Positions 24,669 through 32,272 of a stretch of DNA of 32,747 bases are shown here, piece after piece. The notes under the pieces were generated by a model that worked only from the letters and a program-made list of their open reading frames with translations, was not told where the DNA came from and did not search any database. The number at the start of each line of letters is the position of its first letter. The stretch's first letter is position 1. Made by a program: the position numbers and the translations under genes. Source of the stretch: Selenomonadaceae bacterium (GTDB lineage: Bacteria; Bacillota; Negativicutes; Selenomonadales; Selenomonadaceae); NCBI GenBank assembly GCA_017477125.1, contig JAFUXN010000139.1, positions 1-32,747 on the forward strand, in the 5' to 3' direction.

Positions 24669-26198
24669 ATGGAGGATATTTTTGCTGTAGGCACCGTGGC
24701 TTGCGGAGATTGTTTTTTCGGACGAGAAGAAGAAATAAAGTCATTGAATAAGACAATATTCAGAGGCTCGGGCGCCGTGCATCTGGTCGGTTCGACTCGG
24801 ATCGGCAAGACTTCTCTCGTCAATGCCGTCTATAATCTCAATGCCGGTCGCAAAGATTGCCTGCGCATAAAAATTTCGATGGCGGAATGCACCGATGCCA
24901 CGGATTTTTGGTACAGCTTTTTGCAAGAAATTCAAAGAGAGCTTAGCCGATTGGACGCTTGGAATGACGCATTTGAAAAATCCCGGAAGGAGATTCCCGA
25001 TCCTTTCAACGCAGACGATGCCGGATGGTATAAGAAATTCCGTTTGCCGTTCCAAGATATTCTGAGACGAATCAGAGAGCTGAAGTTCAAGGTTGTGCTC
25101 ACTGTCGATGATTTTGATTACGTCGTACAGAGATTTCAACAGAACGCATACTATTATCAATTGTTGGCGTCGATCTATTCGGAGCCGCAGTATCCTGTGA
25201 GCGGAGTGCTCATCACTCGACGGAGATTGCATTTACTCGAGGCGGAATGTCCGCACATCTCAACATTTCATGGCAGATTCGATGAAAGACCGTTGCGCGT
25301 TTTCTCCGCGCGGGACATGGAAAAATTCTATGAGCAGTTGTTGTACTGTAACATTGAAATTTCGGATGCGGGCAAAGAAACCCTCGAATACTGCACCGGA
25401 CGCATGCCTGGTTTGTGTTGCCTGTTCGGACAGAGAATGACAGTCGATCGGGACGAAAATGATACGACCGTCGTTCGTTACGACGCCGACGACATAAAAA
25501 ATATTTTTCGTCGGTGTTTACCTCAAATCGATCGTCATTACGAAGATTTGATCAGAAATCTTAAGCGCGACTCCTACTTGGAATTCATCTTCTATCTGTC
25601 GGTCGACTCAAAACTTCCAAATCTCACCGGTCGAGATATCGAAAACATGAAACAAATGGGCATTTTAGTCGCGGACGACACGAAAAGGGATGCAGTGTAT
25701 TACGCATTCAGTAAAGATTTTATGACGTACTTTAAATCAAAACCATTGAACTTGCCCGTTTGGGAGACCATAACAGCTTGCGAGAAGAGATTAAAAGGGA
25801 TTTTCGGTCGAGCCTTTCCGGAACTGAGAAGAGTGACGTATGCTAATCTGATCGGAGCTGACGCCGAGAATTTCAAATGGCGTATAAAAAGATTATATCC
25901 GGAGGTTGATCTCAATTGGAATCAGATCATCAGATTCGGCAAGGATTTGTCCATGCGCAAAAATCCCGTGACGATTCTCGACGTGCTCACTCTGCCGTAT
26001 ATCATCAACGTCATCATCAACAATTGGGATAACAAATTCCTTCGCTACTTCGGCGGTGATCGCGTTTGGATCGAGAAACTGAAATTGATTCGGGATGTAA
26101 GAAATCCTGCCGCTCACGCTCAATTGGAATGCATCGATAAAGAGGAGCTTGCCAATTGTTTGCAGTACTGCGAAGATATAATTCGAATGGGATATTGA
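24669..26198 (+). CDS. P-loop ATPase with C-terminal Swt1-like HEPN domain
   Basis: A 509-residue protein, probably an ATP-controlled RNase effector. The N-terminal ATPase shows FFGREEEI (16-23), Walker A GSTRIGKTSL (41-50), Walker B VVLTVDDFD (142-150) and a sensor strand GVLITRR. A helical lid and a winged-helix-like segment follow. The C-terminal ~120 residues resemble the Swt1-like HEPN domain, with INNWDNKFLRYFGGDRVWIEKL and then IRDVRNPAAH, giving the HEPN catalytic pattern R478-x4-H483. HEPN domains of this type are RNases in toxin and abortive-infection systems. The chosen ATG (24669) has GGGGGTG upstream and lies two bases after the large ATPase gene. An earlier ATG at 24639 overlaps that gene. 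Codon use matches the partner. The HEPN call is from motifs only. Confidence 0.82.
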   Translation: MEDIFAVGTVACGDCFFGREEEIKSLNKTIFRGSGAVHLVGSTRIGKTSLVNAVYNLNAGRKDCLRIKISMAECTDATDFWYSFLQEIQRELSRLDAWNDAFEKSRKEIPDPFNADDAGWYKKFRLPFQDILRRIRELKFKVVLTVDDFDYVVQRFQQNAYYYQLLASIYSEPQYPVSGVLITRRRLHLLEAECPHISTFHGRFDERPLRVFSARDMEKFYEQLLYCNIEISDAGKETLEYCTGRMPGLCCLFGQRMTVDRDENDTTVVRYDADDIKNIFRRCLPQIDRHYEDLIRNLKRDSYLEFIFYLSVDSKLPNLTGRDIENMKQMGILVADDTKRDAVYYAFSKDFMTYFKSKPLNLPVWETITACEKRLKGIFGRAFPELRRVTYANLIGADAENFKWRIKRLYPEVDLNWNQIIRFGKDLSMRKNPVTILDVLTLPYIINVIINNWDNKFLRYFGGDRVWIEKLKLIRDVRNPAAHAQLECIDKEELANCLQYCEDIIRMGY

Positions 26199-26215
26199 AC
26201 GATCAGATCAAAAAT

Positions 26216-26254
26216 GGGCGGGGCTCCGCGCGGAGTCGCCGCCCTAATTTTTTT
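26216..26254. terminator. Bidirectional terminator between the ATPase island and flgJ
   Basis: GGGCGGGGCTCCG-CG-CGGAGTCGCCGCCC (26216-26244) forms a long hairpin, followed by TAATTTTTTT on the plus strand and preceded by AAAAAT (a T-tract for the minus strand). It lies between two convergent genes and can end both. Confidence 0.8.
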
Positions 26255-26266
26255 CTCTCGTTCCCC

Positions 26267-26686
26267 TCAACGACCGTTACGGGTGAGCTGATCGTAGATG
26301 AAATCTGCCAGACCAAAGCCGCCCGCCGCCGCCATCTGATCCGCCATCTTCTCATTGTACATGTCGCGCCAAATATCCATCGCATTGTCGTCGCCGAATA
26401 ACTCATCCTTCGGAATCGTCTTCTGCGCCGCATCGAGCACCATCTTGATCAAGATCGCCTCAAGCTCCGTCGAGGCATCGCGTATCTGCTTGTTGCGCTC
26501 CTCAAGCTCCTCGGCGGTCATCGTCTTCACGCCCGACGCGCGGTTGAGCTTGTCCTTCGCATCGTTGAGCGCATCGGTGAAGGTCGCGTCCTCCGATATG
26601 ATCTTGCCGCCCTCGTAGCCGGTGTTCGTTGAGCTCGTCGACGGCATCAGCGCGTTCACATGAGTGGTATCAACTTCCATCGCCAT
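26267..26686 (-). CDS. flgJ: FlgJ-like rod-binding protein (no peptidoglycan hydrolase domain)
   Basis: A 139-residue protein matching only the N-terminal rod-binding domain of FlgJ, which helps assemble the flagellar rod in the periplasm. The family core is IRDASTELEAILIKMVLDAAQKTIPK, then WRDMYNEKMADQMAAAGGFGLADFIYDQL. The muramidase half of enterobacterial FlgJ is absent, as in many non-enteric bacteria, so rod passage through peptidoglycan needs another hydrolase. The start at 26686 has GGGAGTGAT upstream; a second ATG two codons later is possible. It is the last gene of the mreB-flg operon. Confidence 0.88.
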   Translation of the reverse strand: MAMEVDTTHVNALMPSTSSTNTGYEGGKIISEDATFTDALNDAKDKLNRASGVKTMTAEELEERNKQIRDASTELEAILIKMVLDAAQKTIPKDELFGDDNAMDIWRDMYNEKMADQMAAAGGFGLADFIYDQLTRNGR

Positions 26687-26713
26687 TACTTTATCACTCC
26701 CATCAAAATTATT

Positions 26714-27829
26714 TTAAATGATCTCGAGCGTGGCGTGAATGGCGCCCGCCGCTTTCATCGCCTGCAGGATCGAAATGCAATCGCGAGGCGTCGCGCCCAC
26801 CGCATTGAGCGCCCCGACAATGTCACTGATGCTCGTCGTCGCGGGGATCACTATCGAGCTCGAACGCTCCTCGTCAATCGATGTGTCGGTGGTGTCCGTG
26901 ACCAGCGTCGTGCCGTACGAGAACGGCGAAGGCTGGCTCACATTCACTTCCCTCTGCACCTTGATCGACAAGCCGCCCTGAGTGATCGCGCACTCGTCGA
27001 CGGTAACGTTGCCGCCCATCACGATCGTACCCGTCCGCTCGCTGAATACGATCTTCGCAACGTTGTCGGGAACAACCGGCAACTCCTCTATCGACGACAC
27101 AAAGCCGACCACATTGCCGCGCAGGAAGTTCGGAATGCGAATGTCGATGCGCCCGGGGTTAGCCGCTTGAGCGATGCCGCCGTACGCCGCGTTGATGGCG
27201 TTGGCGATCCGAGTGGCAGTAGTGAAGTCGGGCGACGACAGCGACAACGATATTTGACCGTTGCGCCCGATGTCGTCCTCAACAGTGCGCTCAACGATCG
27301 CTCCGTTGGGGGTGGTGCCGACCGTCGGGAAGTTTCGTTGCGAGCGACCGCCCGCGCCCGCGTTGCCGATCATAAATCCGCCCGTCGACACCGGTCCCTG
27401 CGCCACAGCATACACTTCGCCGTCCGCCGCTCGCAACGGTGTCTGCAATAATGTTCCGCCCTGAATGCTCTCGGCGTCGCCCATCGACGACACCGTTACG
27501 TCGATCGTGTCGCCCTCCCGCACGAACGGAGGCAGCGTCGCCGTCACCATGACCGCCGCCACGTTATCGGTGTCAAGGTCGTCGACGTCGACGGTTATGC
27601 CGAACGTCTTCAACATTGAGACCGTCGATTGGATCATCTGAACCGTGTCGTCCGAGTCGCCCGTGCCCGGCAAGCCCACAACCAAACCGTAGCCCATCAG
27701 TTGGTTCGAACGCACTCCCTGCACCTTGGCGATGTCCTTGATGCGGGTCACCGCCGATTCCGCGAACACCGTCGCCGTCAACATCGTCAGCACCAGCAGC
27801 GCCGTCAAGCCCGCCAATAATTTTCTCAT
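26714..27829 (-). CDS. flgI: Flagellar P-ring protein FlgI
   Basis: FlgI forms the P-ring bushing of the basal body in the peptidoglycan layer. The 371-residue precursor has a signal peptide (MRKLLAGLTALLVLTMLTATVFA) and the family's RIKDIAKVQGVRSNQLMGYGLVVGL motif near the mature N-terminus. It also has MIQSTVSMLKTFGI, the PPFVREGDTIDV strand and a C-terminal ALNAVGATPRDCISILQAMK motif. The start at 27829 is chosen because it begins the signal peptide and has AGAGGTG upstream; the open frame continues 46 codons further without similarity. The presence of FlgI and FlgH implies a diderm envelope. Confidence 0.96.
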   Translation of the reverse strand: MRKLLAGLTALLVLTMLTATVFAESAVTRIKDIAKVQGVRSNQLMGYGLVVGLPGTGDSDDTVQMIQSTVSMLKTFGITVDVDDLDTDNVAAVMVTATLPPFVREGDTIDVTVSSMGDAESIQGGTLLQTPLRAADGEVYAVAQGPVSTGGFMIGNAGAGGRSQRNFPTVGTTPNGAIVERTVEDDIGRNGQISLSLSSPDFTTATRIANAINAAYGGIAQAANPGRIDIRIPNFLRGNVVGFVSSIEELPVVPDNVAKIVFSERTGTIVMGGNVTVDECAITQGGLSIKVQREVNVSQPSPFSYGTTLVTDTTDTSIDEERSSSIVIPATTSISDIVGALNAVGATPRDCISILQAMKAAGAIHATLEII

Positions 27830-27914
27830 CGTCATCACCTCTCTTGCGCCAATTATCGACCGTCGACGCGCCGTTGTCAATAAAAAAGGCAGGCTCGCGC
27901 CCGCCGCATCTGTA

Positions 27915-28499
27915 TCAGAACAAGATGTTGAATATCTGAGTGAGAATGCCTTGACGCTGCTTGGCATTGAGAGGCCCCTTGCCGTCGAAACGCAACGTGG
28001 CGTCGGCTACTCGGCTCGACAGAATTGTGTTGTTGGTGGTGATGTCGTCGGGACGAATGACGCCGCGCAGAGTGATCTTATGCTCGTCGCGGTTCTGCCA
28101 GATCGATTGATTGCCCTCGACCACGAAATTGCCGTTGTCGAGAATCTCAACGACGGTTACCGTCACCTGCCCGAGATATTGATTGGTATCGGTGGCGGTG
28201 CCTTCGGCGGTGAAAGCATCCGAGCCTCCGGCGGTGGCGGCTGCCAAGAAGTGGAAGATGCCGGTGCCCGCGTTCAAACTCACCGAGCCCGATTTGGAAT
28301 TGGAGCGGGACTTCGCTGCGGTCTGCGTTGTGGACTCGTTGATGATGATCGTCAAGATATCGCCGACGCCCCGCGCCTTACGATCGGCGTATATGCCCCA
28401 AGCGTTATCGCGCCACAACGATTTGGCGTCAACGGTCGACGCCGTCAACAGCGGCAGCATGATTGCGACGGCTAAAAACATGATTGCTAACTTCTTCAA
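27915..28499 (-). CDS. flgH: Flagellar L-ring protein FlgH without a lipobox
   Basis: FlgH forms the outer-membrane L-ring of the basal body. The 194-residue protein has ARGVGDILTIIINESTTQT, the Ser/Asn-rich stretch after it, GQVTVTVVEILDNGNFVVEG and the C-terminal LRGVIRPDDITTNNTILSSRVADATLRF region, all typical of FlgH. Its signal peptide (MKKLAIMFLAVAIMLPLLTASTVDA) lacks the lipobox cysteine of enterobacterial FlgH, so it is probably not a lipoprotein. The start codon is TTG (28499), supported by a strong GGAGGTGATC site; the first ATG is six codons in and would cut the signal peptide. Confidence 0.95.
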   Translation of the reverse strand: MKKLAIMFLAVAIMLPLLTASTVDAKSLWRDNAWGIYADRKARGVGDILTIIINESTTQTAAKSRSNSKSGSVSLNAGTGIFHFLAAATAGGSDAFTAEGTATDTNQYLGQVTVTVVEILDNGNFVVEGNQSIWQNRDEHKITLRGVIRPDDITTNNTILSSRVADATLRFDGKGPLNAKQRQGILTQIFNILF

Positions 28500-28516
28500 A
28501 AGATCACCTCCGCTCG

Positions 28517-29221
28517 TCAGAAGGTCACTTCAACGGTCTCCGAATCGATGACGCGTCCCGATAAAATTTTGCCGCTCGCCTCGTTGCGCACGCGGATCAC
28601 TTTACCGATCCGCCCGCGCCCCAACGCTACGCCCTTCGCCACGACCTCTATCCCATGATACCGCGTGAGTATCCGCACCGGCTGATTGACTTCGATCACC
28701 AGCGGCGTTTGGAACATCGAGCTCGTCACGGGCGAACCCGCGCGGATCATTCGAACCGGCACCAAGCCCTTGATCTGATTGTAATCCTTGAGAGGCTCGG
28801 CGCGTCCGTCGATCGCGATCTCTTCTAATCGAAAATCGCTTTCCGATATCGGCTCGTCAAACCGAAGTTCATGGTTGGTCACCAGCACCACATCATAAAT
28901 CCGCACGCTCACGACGAAGTTGATCACCTTCAGCGTTCGACCGTCGACCATCACCCGCAACGTCATGGGCGTGTAGCTCGTCAGATTGATGTTGCCCGAC
29001 ATCGACGGAACGATCTCCAAAATGCCGTCGGGAACCTCCATGTCGTAGAGGCTGCGATTGAATGTGATCTCTCGCCGACGGAAGTCCCCGCGATCGTCCA
29101 AAATCGATTCGATCTTCGCGACCGCTATGCTCTCAAGCTCCGCGCCGTAGACCGTTTGCGCCGATACCGTTGACGCCGTCAATGACATCAACGCTATCAG
29201 CAACAGAAATATTTTCTTCAA
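28517..29221 (-). CDS. flgA: Flagellar P-ring assembly chaperone FlgA
   Basis: FlgA is the periplasmic chaperone for P-ring assembly. The 234-residue protein has a signal peptide (MKKIFLLLIALMSLTASTVSA), an internal SAF-like region (VTNHELRFDEPISESDF, then IKGLVPVRMIRAGSPVTSSM) and the conserved C-terminus GRIGKVIRVRNEASGKILSGRVIDSETVEV. The start codon is TTG at 29221, only seven bases after the flgG stop; no strong ribosome site is visible, which fits translational coupling. flgH starts 17 bases after its stop. Confidence 0.93.
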   Translation of the reverse strand: MKKIFLLLIALMSLTASTVSAQTVYGAELESIAVAKIESILDDRGDFRRREITFNRSLYDMEVPDGILEIVPSMSGNINLTSYTPMTLRVMVDGRTLKVINFVVSVRIYDVVLVTNHELRFDEPISESDFRLEEIAIDGRAEPLKDYNQIKGLVPVRMIRAGSPVTSSMFQTPLVIEVNQPVRILTRYHGIEVVAKGVALGRGRIGKVIRVRNEASGKILSGRVIDSETVEVTF

Positions 29222-29228
29222 TCGACTA

Positions 29229-30020
29229 TTAACGCTTCAACTGGTTGGCGATCTCAAGCATCGAGTCGGAGGTGGTGATCGCCTTTGAGTTGGATTCGTA
29301 CGCGCGCTGAGCGATAATCATATTAACCATTTCTTCAACGACCTGCACGCCCGACATTTCGAGAGTGCCCTGCGCCAACGAGCTCGACTCGCCCGACGTG
29401 TTGAAGTCGATGAGCGTTTCGTTGCCGCTCGCCGACGTCGCTCTGAACAAATTCTTGCCGACCGCCGCAAGTCCTTCGGGATTGATGAAACGATAAACGC
29501 TGATGGTGCCTGCGGTCGTCGATTGACCGTTCTGCGTATAGGACACCGTGCCGTCCTGCGCAATAACGATCGTGTCGCGCGATACGTCAGTCGGAATGCT
29601 GATGTTGTCGAACAGACGATAGCCGTCGGTCGTCACGAAATAGCCGTCGCTGTCGAGCTTGAACGAACCGTCGCGAGTGTAAACGGCATCACCGTTGGGC
29701 AGCTGAATCTTGAAGAAGCCCTCGCCCTGAATGCCGATGTCGGTCGGGACGTCGGTGGTCTCGAGCGGCCCCTGAACGAACACGCGATGGGTCGCCGCCA
29801 CGCGCACGCCCAAACCTACCTGCTTGCCCTGAGGATAAGTTGTGTTGGCACTCGAGTTGCCGCCCGCATCTCTCAACGTTTGATACAGAAGGTCTTGAAA
29901 TTCCGCGCGGACCTTTTTATTGCCGTAAGTATTGACGTTCGCAAGGTTATGAGCGACGACGTCCATATTAGTCTGTTGTGCGATCATGCCTGAGGCGGCT
30001 GACCAAAGTGCTCGCATCAT
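29229..30020 (-). CDS. flgG: Flagellar distal-rod protein FlgG
   Basis: FlgG builds the distal rod that crosses the periplasm. The 263-residue protein has the rod/hook family N-terminal motif (MRALWSAASGMIAQQTNMDVVAHNLANVNT), the central GEGFFKIQLPNGDAVYTRDGSF motif, and the C-terminal helix QVVEEMVNMIIAQRAYESNSKAITTSD...ANQL. Its length and the ANVNTYGNKK insertion match FlgG (E. coli ~260 residues). The ATG at 30020 has AAGGAG 11 bases upstream; the next codon is also ATG. It lies between flgF and flgA. Confidence 0.96.
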   Translation of the reverse strand: MMRALWSAASGMIAQQTNMDVVAHNLANVNTYGNKKVRAEFQDLLYQTLRDAGGNSSANTTYPQGKQVGLGVRVAATHRVFVQGPLETTDVPTDIGIQGEGFFKIQLPNGDAVYTRDGSFKLDSDGYFVTTDGYRLFDNISIPTDVSRDTIVIAQDGTVSYTQNGQSTTAGTISVYRFINPEGLAAVGKNLFRATSASGNETLIDFNTSGESSSLAQGTLEMSGVQVVEEMVNMIIAQRAYESNSKAITTSDSMLEIANQLKR

Positions 30021-30094
30021 AGCGGATACATCTCCTTCGAAAAAAATTGGTTCAACCTATTATCGATGATAGTAACGTCGAACTTAAACCGTTA

Positions 30095-31054
30095 TCAACC
30101 GCCGATCTGTCCGACCTGATTGACCGACGCCTCGAGCATGGAGTCTTGGGTTGTGACTGCCTTCTGCCCCGCCTCGTACAATCGATGATTATGAATGAGC
30201 TCAACCATCTCGCGCACGATCTCAACGTTCGCCTTCTCGAGCACGCCCTGAAGAATCTCGCCCGTCGCCTGCTGCGGTTGAGCGACATTGCCTTCGGCGT
30301 CCTGCACTTGATAGAACAGATTGTCGCCCTGCTTCTGCAGTGCCAACCGATCGTCGAACTGCACGAAATTGATCTGCGCCAACAGTTGAGTGTTGTTGCG
30401 ATTGCCCGTCGTCAACAGATTGTCGGGATGAGTGGGAGGCTCCTCAAGCTCGGTGTCGTCGCCCGTCACGAAAATCGAGCCGTCGCCGGTGATGTAAACA
30501 TTCTTGTCTTCAATGTCGCGCGGTATGCGGATCGGATTGCCTTCGGTGTCGAGCAGATTGTAGCCGCGAATGTCTTGGAGGTAGCCCGCCGCATTTTTGA
30601 AGAACGCTCCATTGCGAGTGTAGCGGATGCCTTGAGGGCTTTGGATAGTGAAGAAGCCGTCGCCGACGATCGCCAGATCAAATTGATGCCCCGTGGTCTC
30701 GAGCGGACCCTGCTCGTAATCGACAGCGATCTCGTCAATGAAGTCGCCCAAGCCCAACCGTCCGATTATCGGTCGATAAAACGGATCGGCATTGAAACCT
30801 CGAACCTGCGTGACGTCGTTGGGATCGGTGCCGAGATCGTTTATGTCGGCGGCAGCGCCGTCCATCATGCCGACCAGCCCGCCTTCCTCCCAATCGTGCA
30901 CCCGACGGATCAACATCGCCTCAAACTCGCGATGGATCGCCTTGTCATGTTTGTAGCCGGTGGTCGCGGCGTTGGCAAGGTTGTTGGCGATCACGTCTGT
31001 GCGTTTCGTCTCGGTGATCATGCCCGTCGCGGCGGTGTACAGTCCTCTCCACAT
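30095..31054 (-). CDS. flgF: Flagellar rod protein FlgF (FlgF/FlgG family, FlhO-like)
   Basis: A 319-residue rod protein with the family N-terminus (MWRGLYTAATGMITETKRTDVIANNLANAATTG), the GDGFFTIQSPQGIRYTRNGAF core and the C-terminal VEIVREMVELIHNHRLYEAGQKAVTTQDSMLE helix. It is longer than enteric FlgF (~250) because of extra residues after the N-terminal helix and before the C-terminal helix. Its position between an mreB/mbl gene and flgG parallels mbl-flhO-flhP in Bacillus, so it is assigned as the proximal member. GAGGAG precedes the ATG at 31054. Confidence 0.88.
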   Translation of the reverse strand: MWRGLYTAATGMITETKRTDVIANNLANAATTGYKHDKAIHREFEAMLIRRVHDWEEGGLVGMMDGAAADINDLGTDPNDVTQVRGFNADPFYRPIIGRLGLGDFIDEIAVDYEQGPLETTGHQFDLAIVGDGFFTIQSPQGIRYTRNGAFFKNAAGYLQDIRGYNLLDTEGNPIRIPRDIEDKNVYITGDGSIFVTGDDTELEEPPTHPDNLLTTGNRNNTQLLAQINFVQFDDRLALQKQGDNLFYQVQDAEGNVAQPQQATGEILQGVLEKANVEIVREMVELIHNHRLYEAGQKAVTTQDSMLEASVNQVGQIGG

Positions 31055-31081
31055 TCCCTATCAACTCCTCTGTCGAAAGCC

Positions 31082-32065
31082 CTACTTGAAATTGAACTCG
31101 AGCGCCTTGCCGGTGCCGAGCGCCACGCATGATAATGCATCGTCCGCCAACGTCGTCGGTATGTTCGTCTCTCGACGGATCAGCTCCGCCAAGCCATGCA
31201 ACATCGCTCCTCCGCCCGTCAGCACGATCCCATGATCCATGATGTCGGCTGCAAGCTCCGGCGGTGTCTCCTCCAACACTCGCTTCACGCACGTCACGAT
31301 GCTGTCAACGCTATCTTTCAATGCGCCCGCTATCTCGTCCGTCTCAACTTGTATGTTCTTCGGCAAGCCCGATAAAATGTCGCGACCGCGAACGTCCATC
31401 GTCAAAGCTCTCGAGCCCGGGTACGCCGCCCCGACCGTCACCTTGATGTTCTCCGCCGTCCGCTCACCGATCATCAGATTGTATTGCCTCTTTATGTACG
31501 CTTCGATATCGGCATCAAATCGATCTCCCGCTATCCTCAAGCTGTCGCTCACCACGATGCCGCCCAACGAGATCACCGCGATATCCGACGTGCCGCCTCC
31601 TATGTCGACCACCATTGACCCGATCGGCTCCGATATGTCGATGCCCGCGCCCAACGCCGCCGCGATCGGCTCCTCGATCAGCTCTGTCTTCTTCGCGCCC
31701 GCTTGCTCCGCCGCCTCCTGCACCGCGCGCTTCTCGACCACCGTCACGCCCGTCGGTATGCAGATCATCACTCGCGGTCTGAATATGAATGAGCGCCCAA
31801 CGACCTTCTCCAAGAAGTATCTGATCATCGACTCGGTCATGTCGTAGTCGGCTATCACCCCGTCGCGCAACGGTCGGATCGCCACGATATTGCCCGGCGT
31901 GCGACCGATCATCTCTCGCGCTTCCTCGCCGATTGCCAATACCGAATCGGTATCCTTGTCGACCGCCACCACCGACGGTTCCCTCAGCACGATCCCCTTG
32001 CCCTTGACGTATACCAAAATGTTTGCGGTTCCCAAATCTATGCCGACGCTCATTGACCCAAACAA
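31082..32065 (-). CDS. mreB: Rod-shape-determining actin homologue MreB/Mbl
   Basis: A 327-residue bacterial actin that forms membrane-bound filaments guiding cell-wall synthesis. Family motifs are all present: GIDLGTANILVYVKGKGIVLREPSVVA (phosphate 1), ADYDMTESMIRYF, PTGVTVVEKRAV, EEPIAAALGAG, VDIGGGTSDIAVISL (phosphate 2) and ILTGGGAMLHGL (adenosine). The likely start is the TTG at 32065 (protein MFGSMSVGIDLG), eight bases after GGAG. The TTG at 32071 is too close to that site, and the ATG at 32053 is the alternative. Placement upstream of flgF-flgG resembles the Bacillus mbl locus, so it may be the Mbl-type paralogue. Confidence 0.95.
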   Translation of the reverse strand: MFGSMSVGIDLGTANILVYVKGKGIVLREPSVVAVDKDTDSVLAIGEEAREMIGRTPGNIVAIRPLRDGVIADYDMTESMIRYFLEKVVGRSFIFRPRVMICIPTGVTVVEKRAVQEAAEQAGAKKTELIEEPIAAALGAGIDISEPIGSMVVDIGGGTSDIAVISLGGIVVSDSLRIAGDRFDADIEAYIKRQYNLMIGERTAENIKVTVGAAYPGSRALTMDVRGRDILSGLPKNIQVETDEIAGALKDSVDSIVTCVKRVLEETPPELAADIMDHGIVLTGGGAMLHGLAELIRRETNIPTTLADDALSCVALGTGKALEFNFK

Positions 32066-32113
32066 ATTCAAAACTCCTCTCCAGCGTGATCAGATCAAAA
32101 AAATTTCCTGTCG

Positions 32114-32142
32114 ATTGTATCACGGTCAAGGGCGCTTTGCAA
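32114..32142 (-). promoter_or_regulatory. Promoter of the mreB-flg operon
   Basis: On the minus strand TTGCAA (32142-32137), 17 bases and TACAAT (32119-32114) within an extended TGATACAAT -10, about 50 bases before the mreB start. It looks like a housekeeping promoter, so the rod/ring genes here may be expressed together with mreB rather than by a flagellar sigma factor. Confidence 0.7.
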
Positions 32143-32272
32143 GAACAGTAAACGATAAGCGCTTGTCTCCGATCGAGCTTCGAAAAAAAAGGCGCCCGCT
32201 CTCGATCAAGTCGTCGACTGCCAACGGTAAGGCGATTGGTTAAGCCCCAACAGGGGCGAAGATAAAAGGAAC

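Noticed and set aside
27830-27967. Upstream extension of FlgI (46 codons)
   Set aside because: The signal peptide and ribosome site place the start at 27829; the extension has no FlgI similarity.
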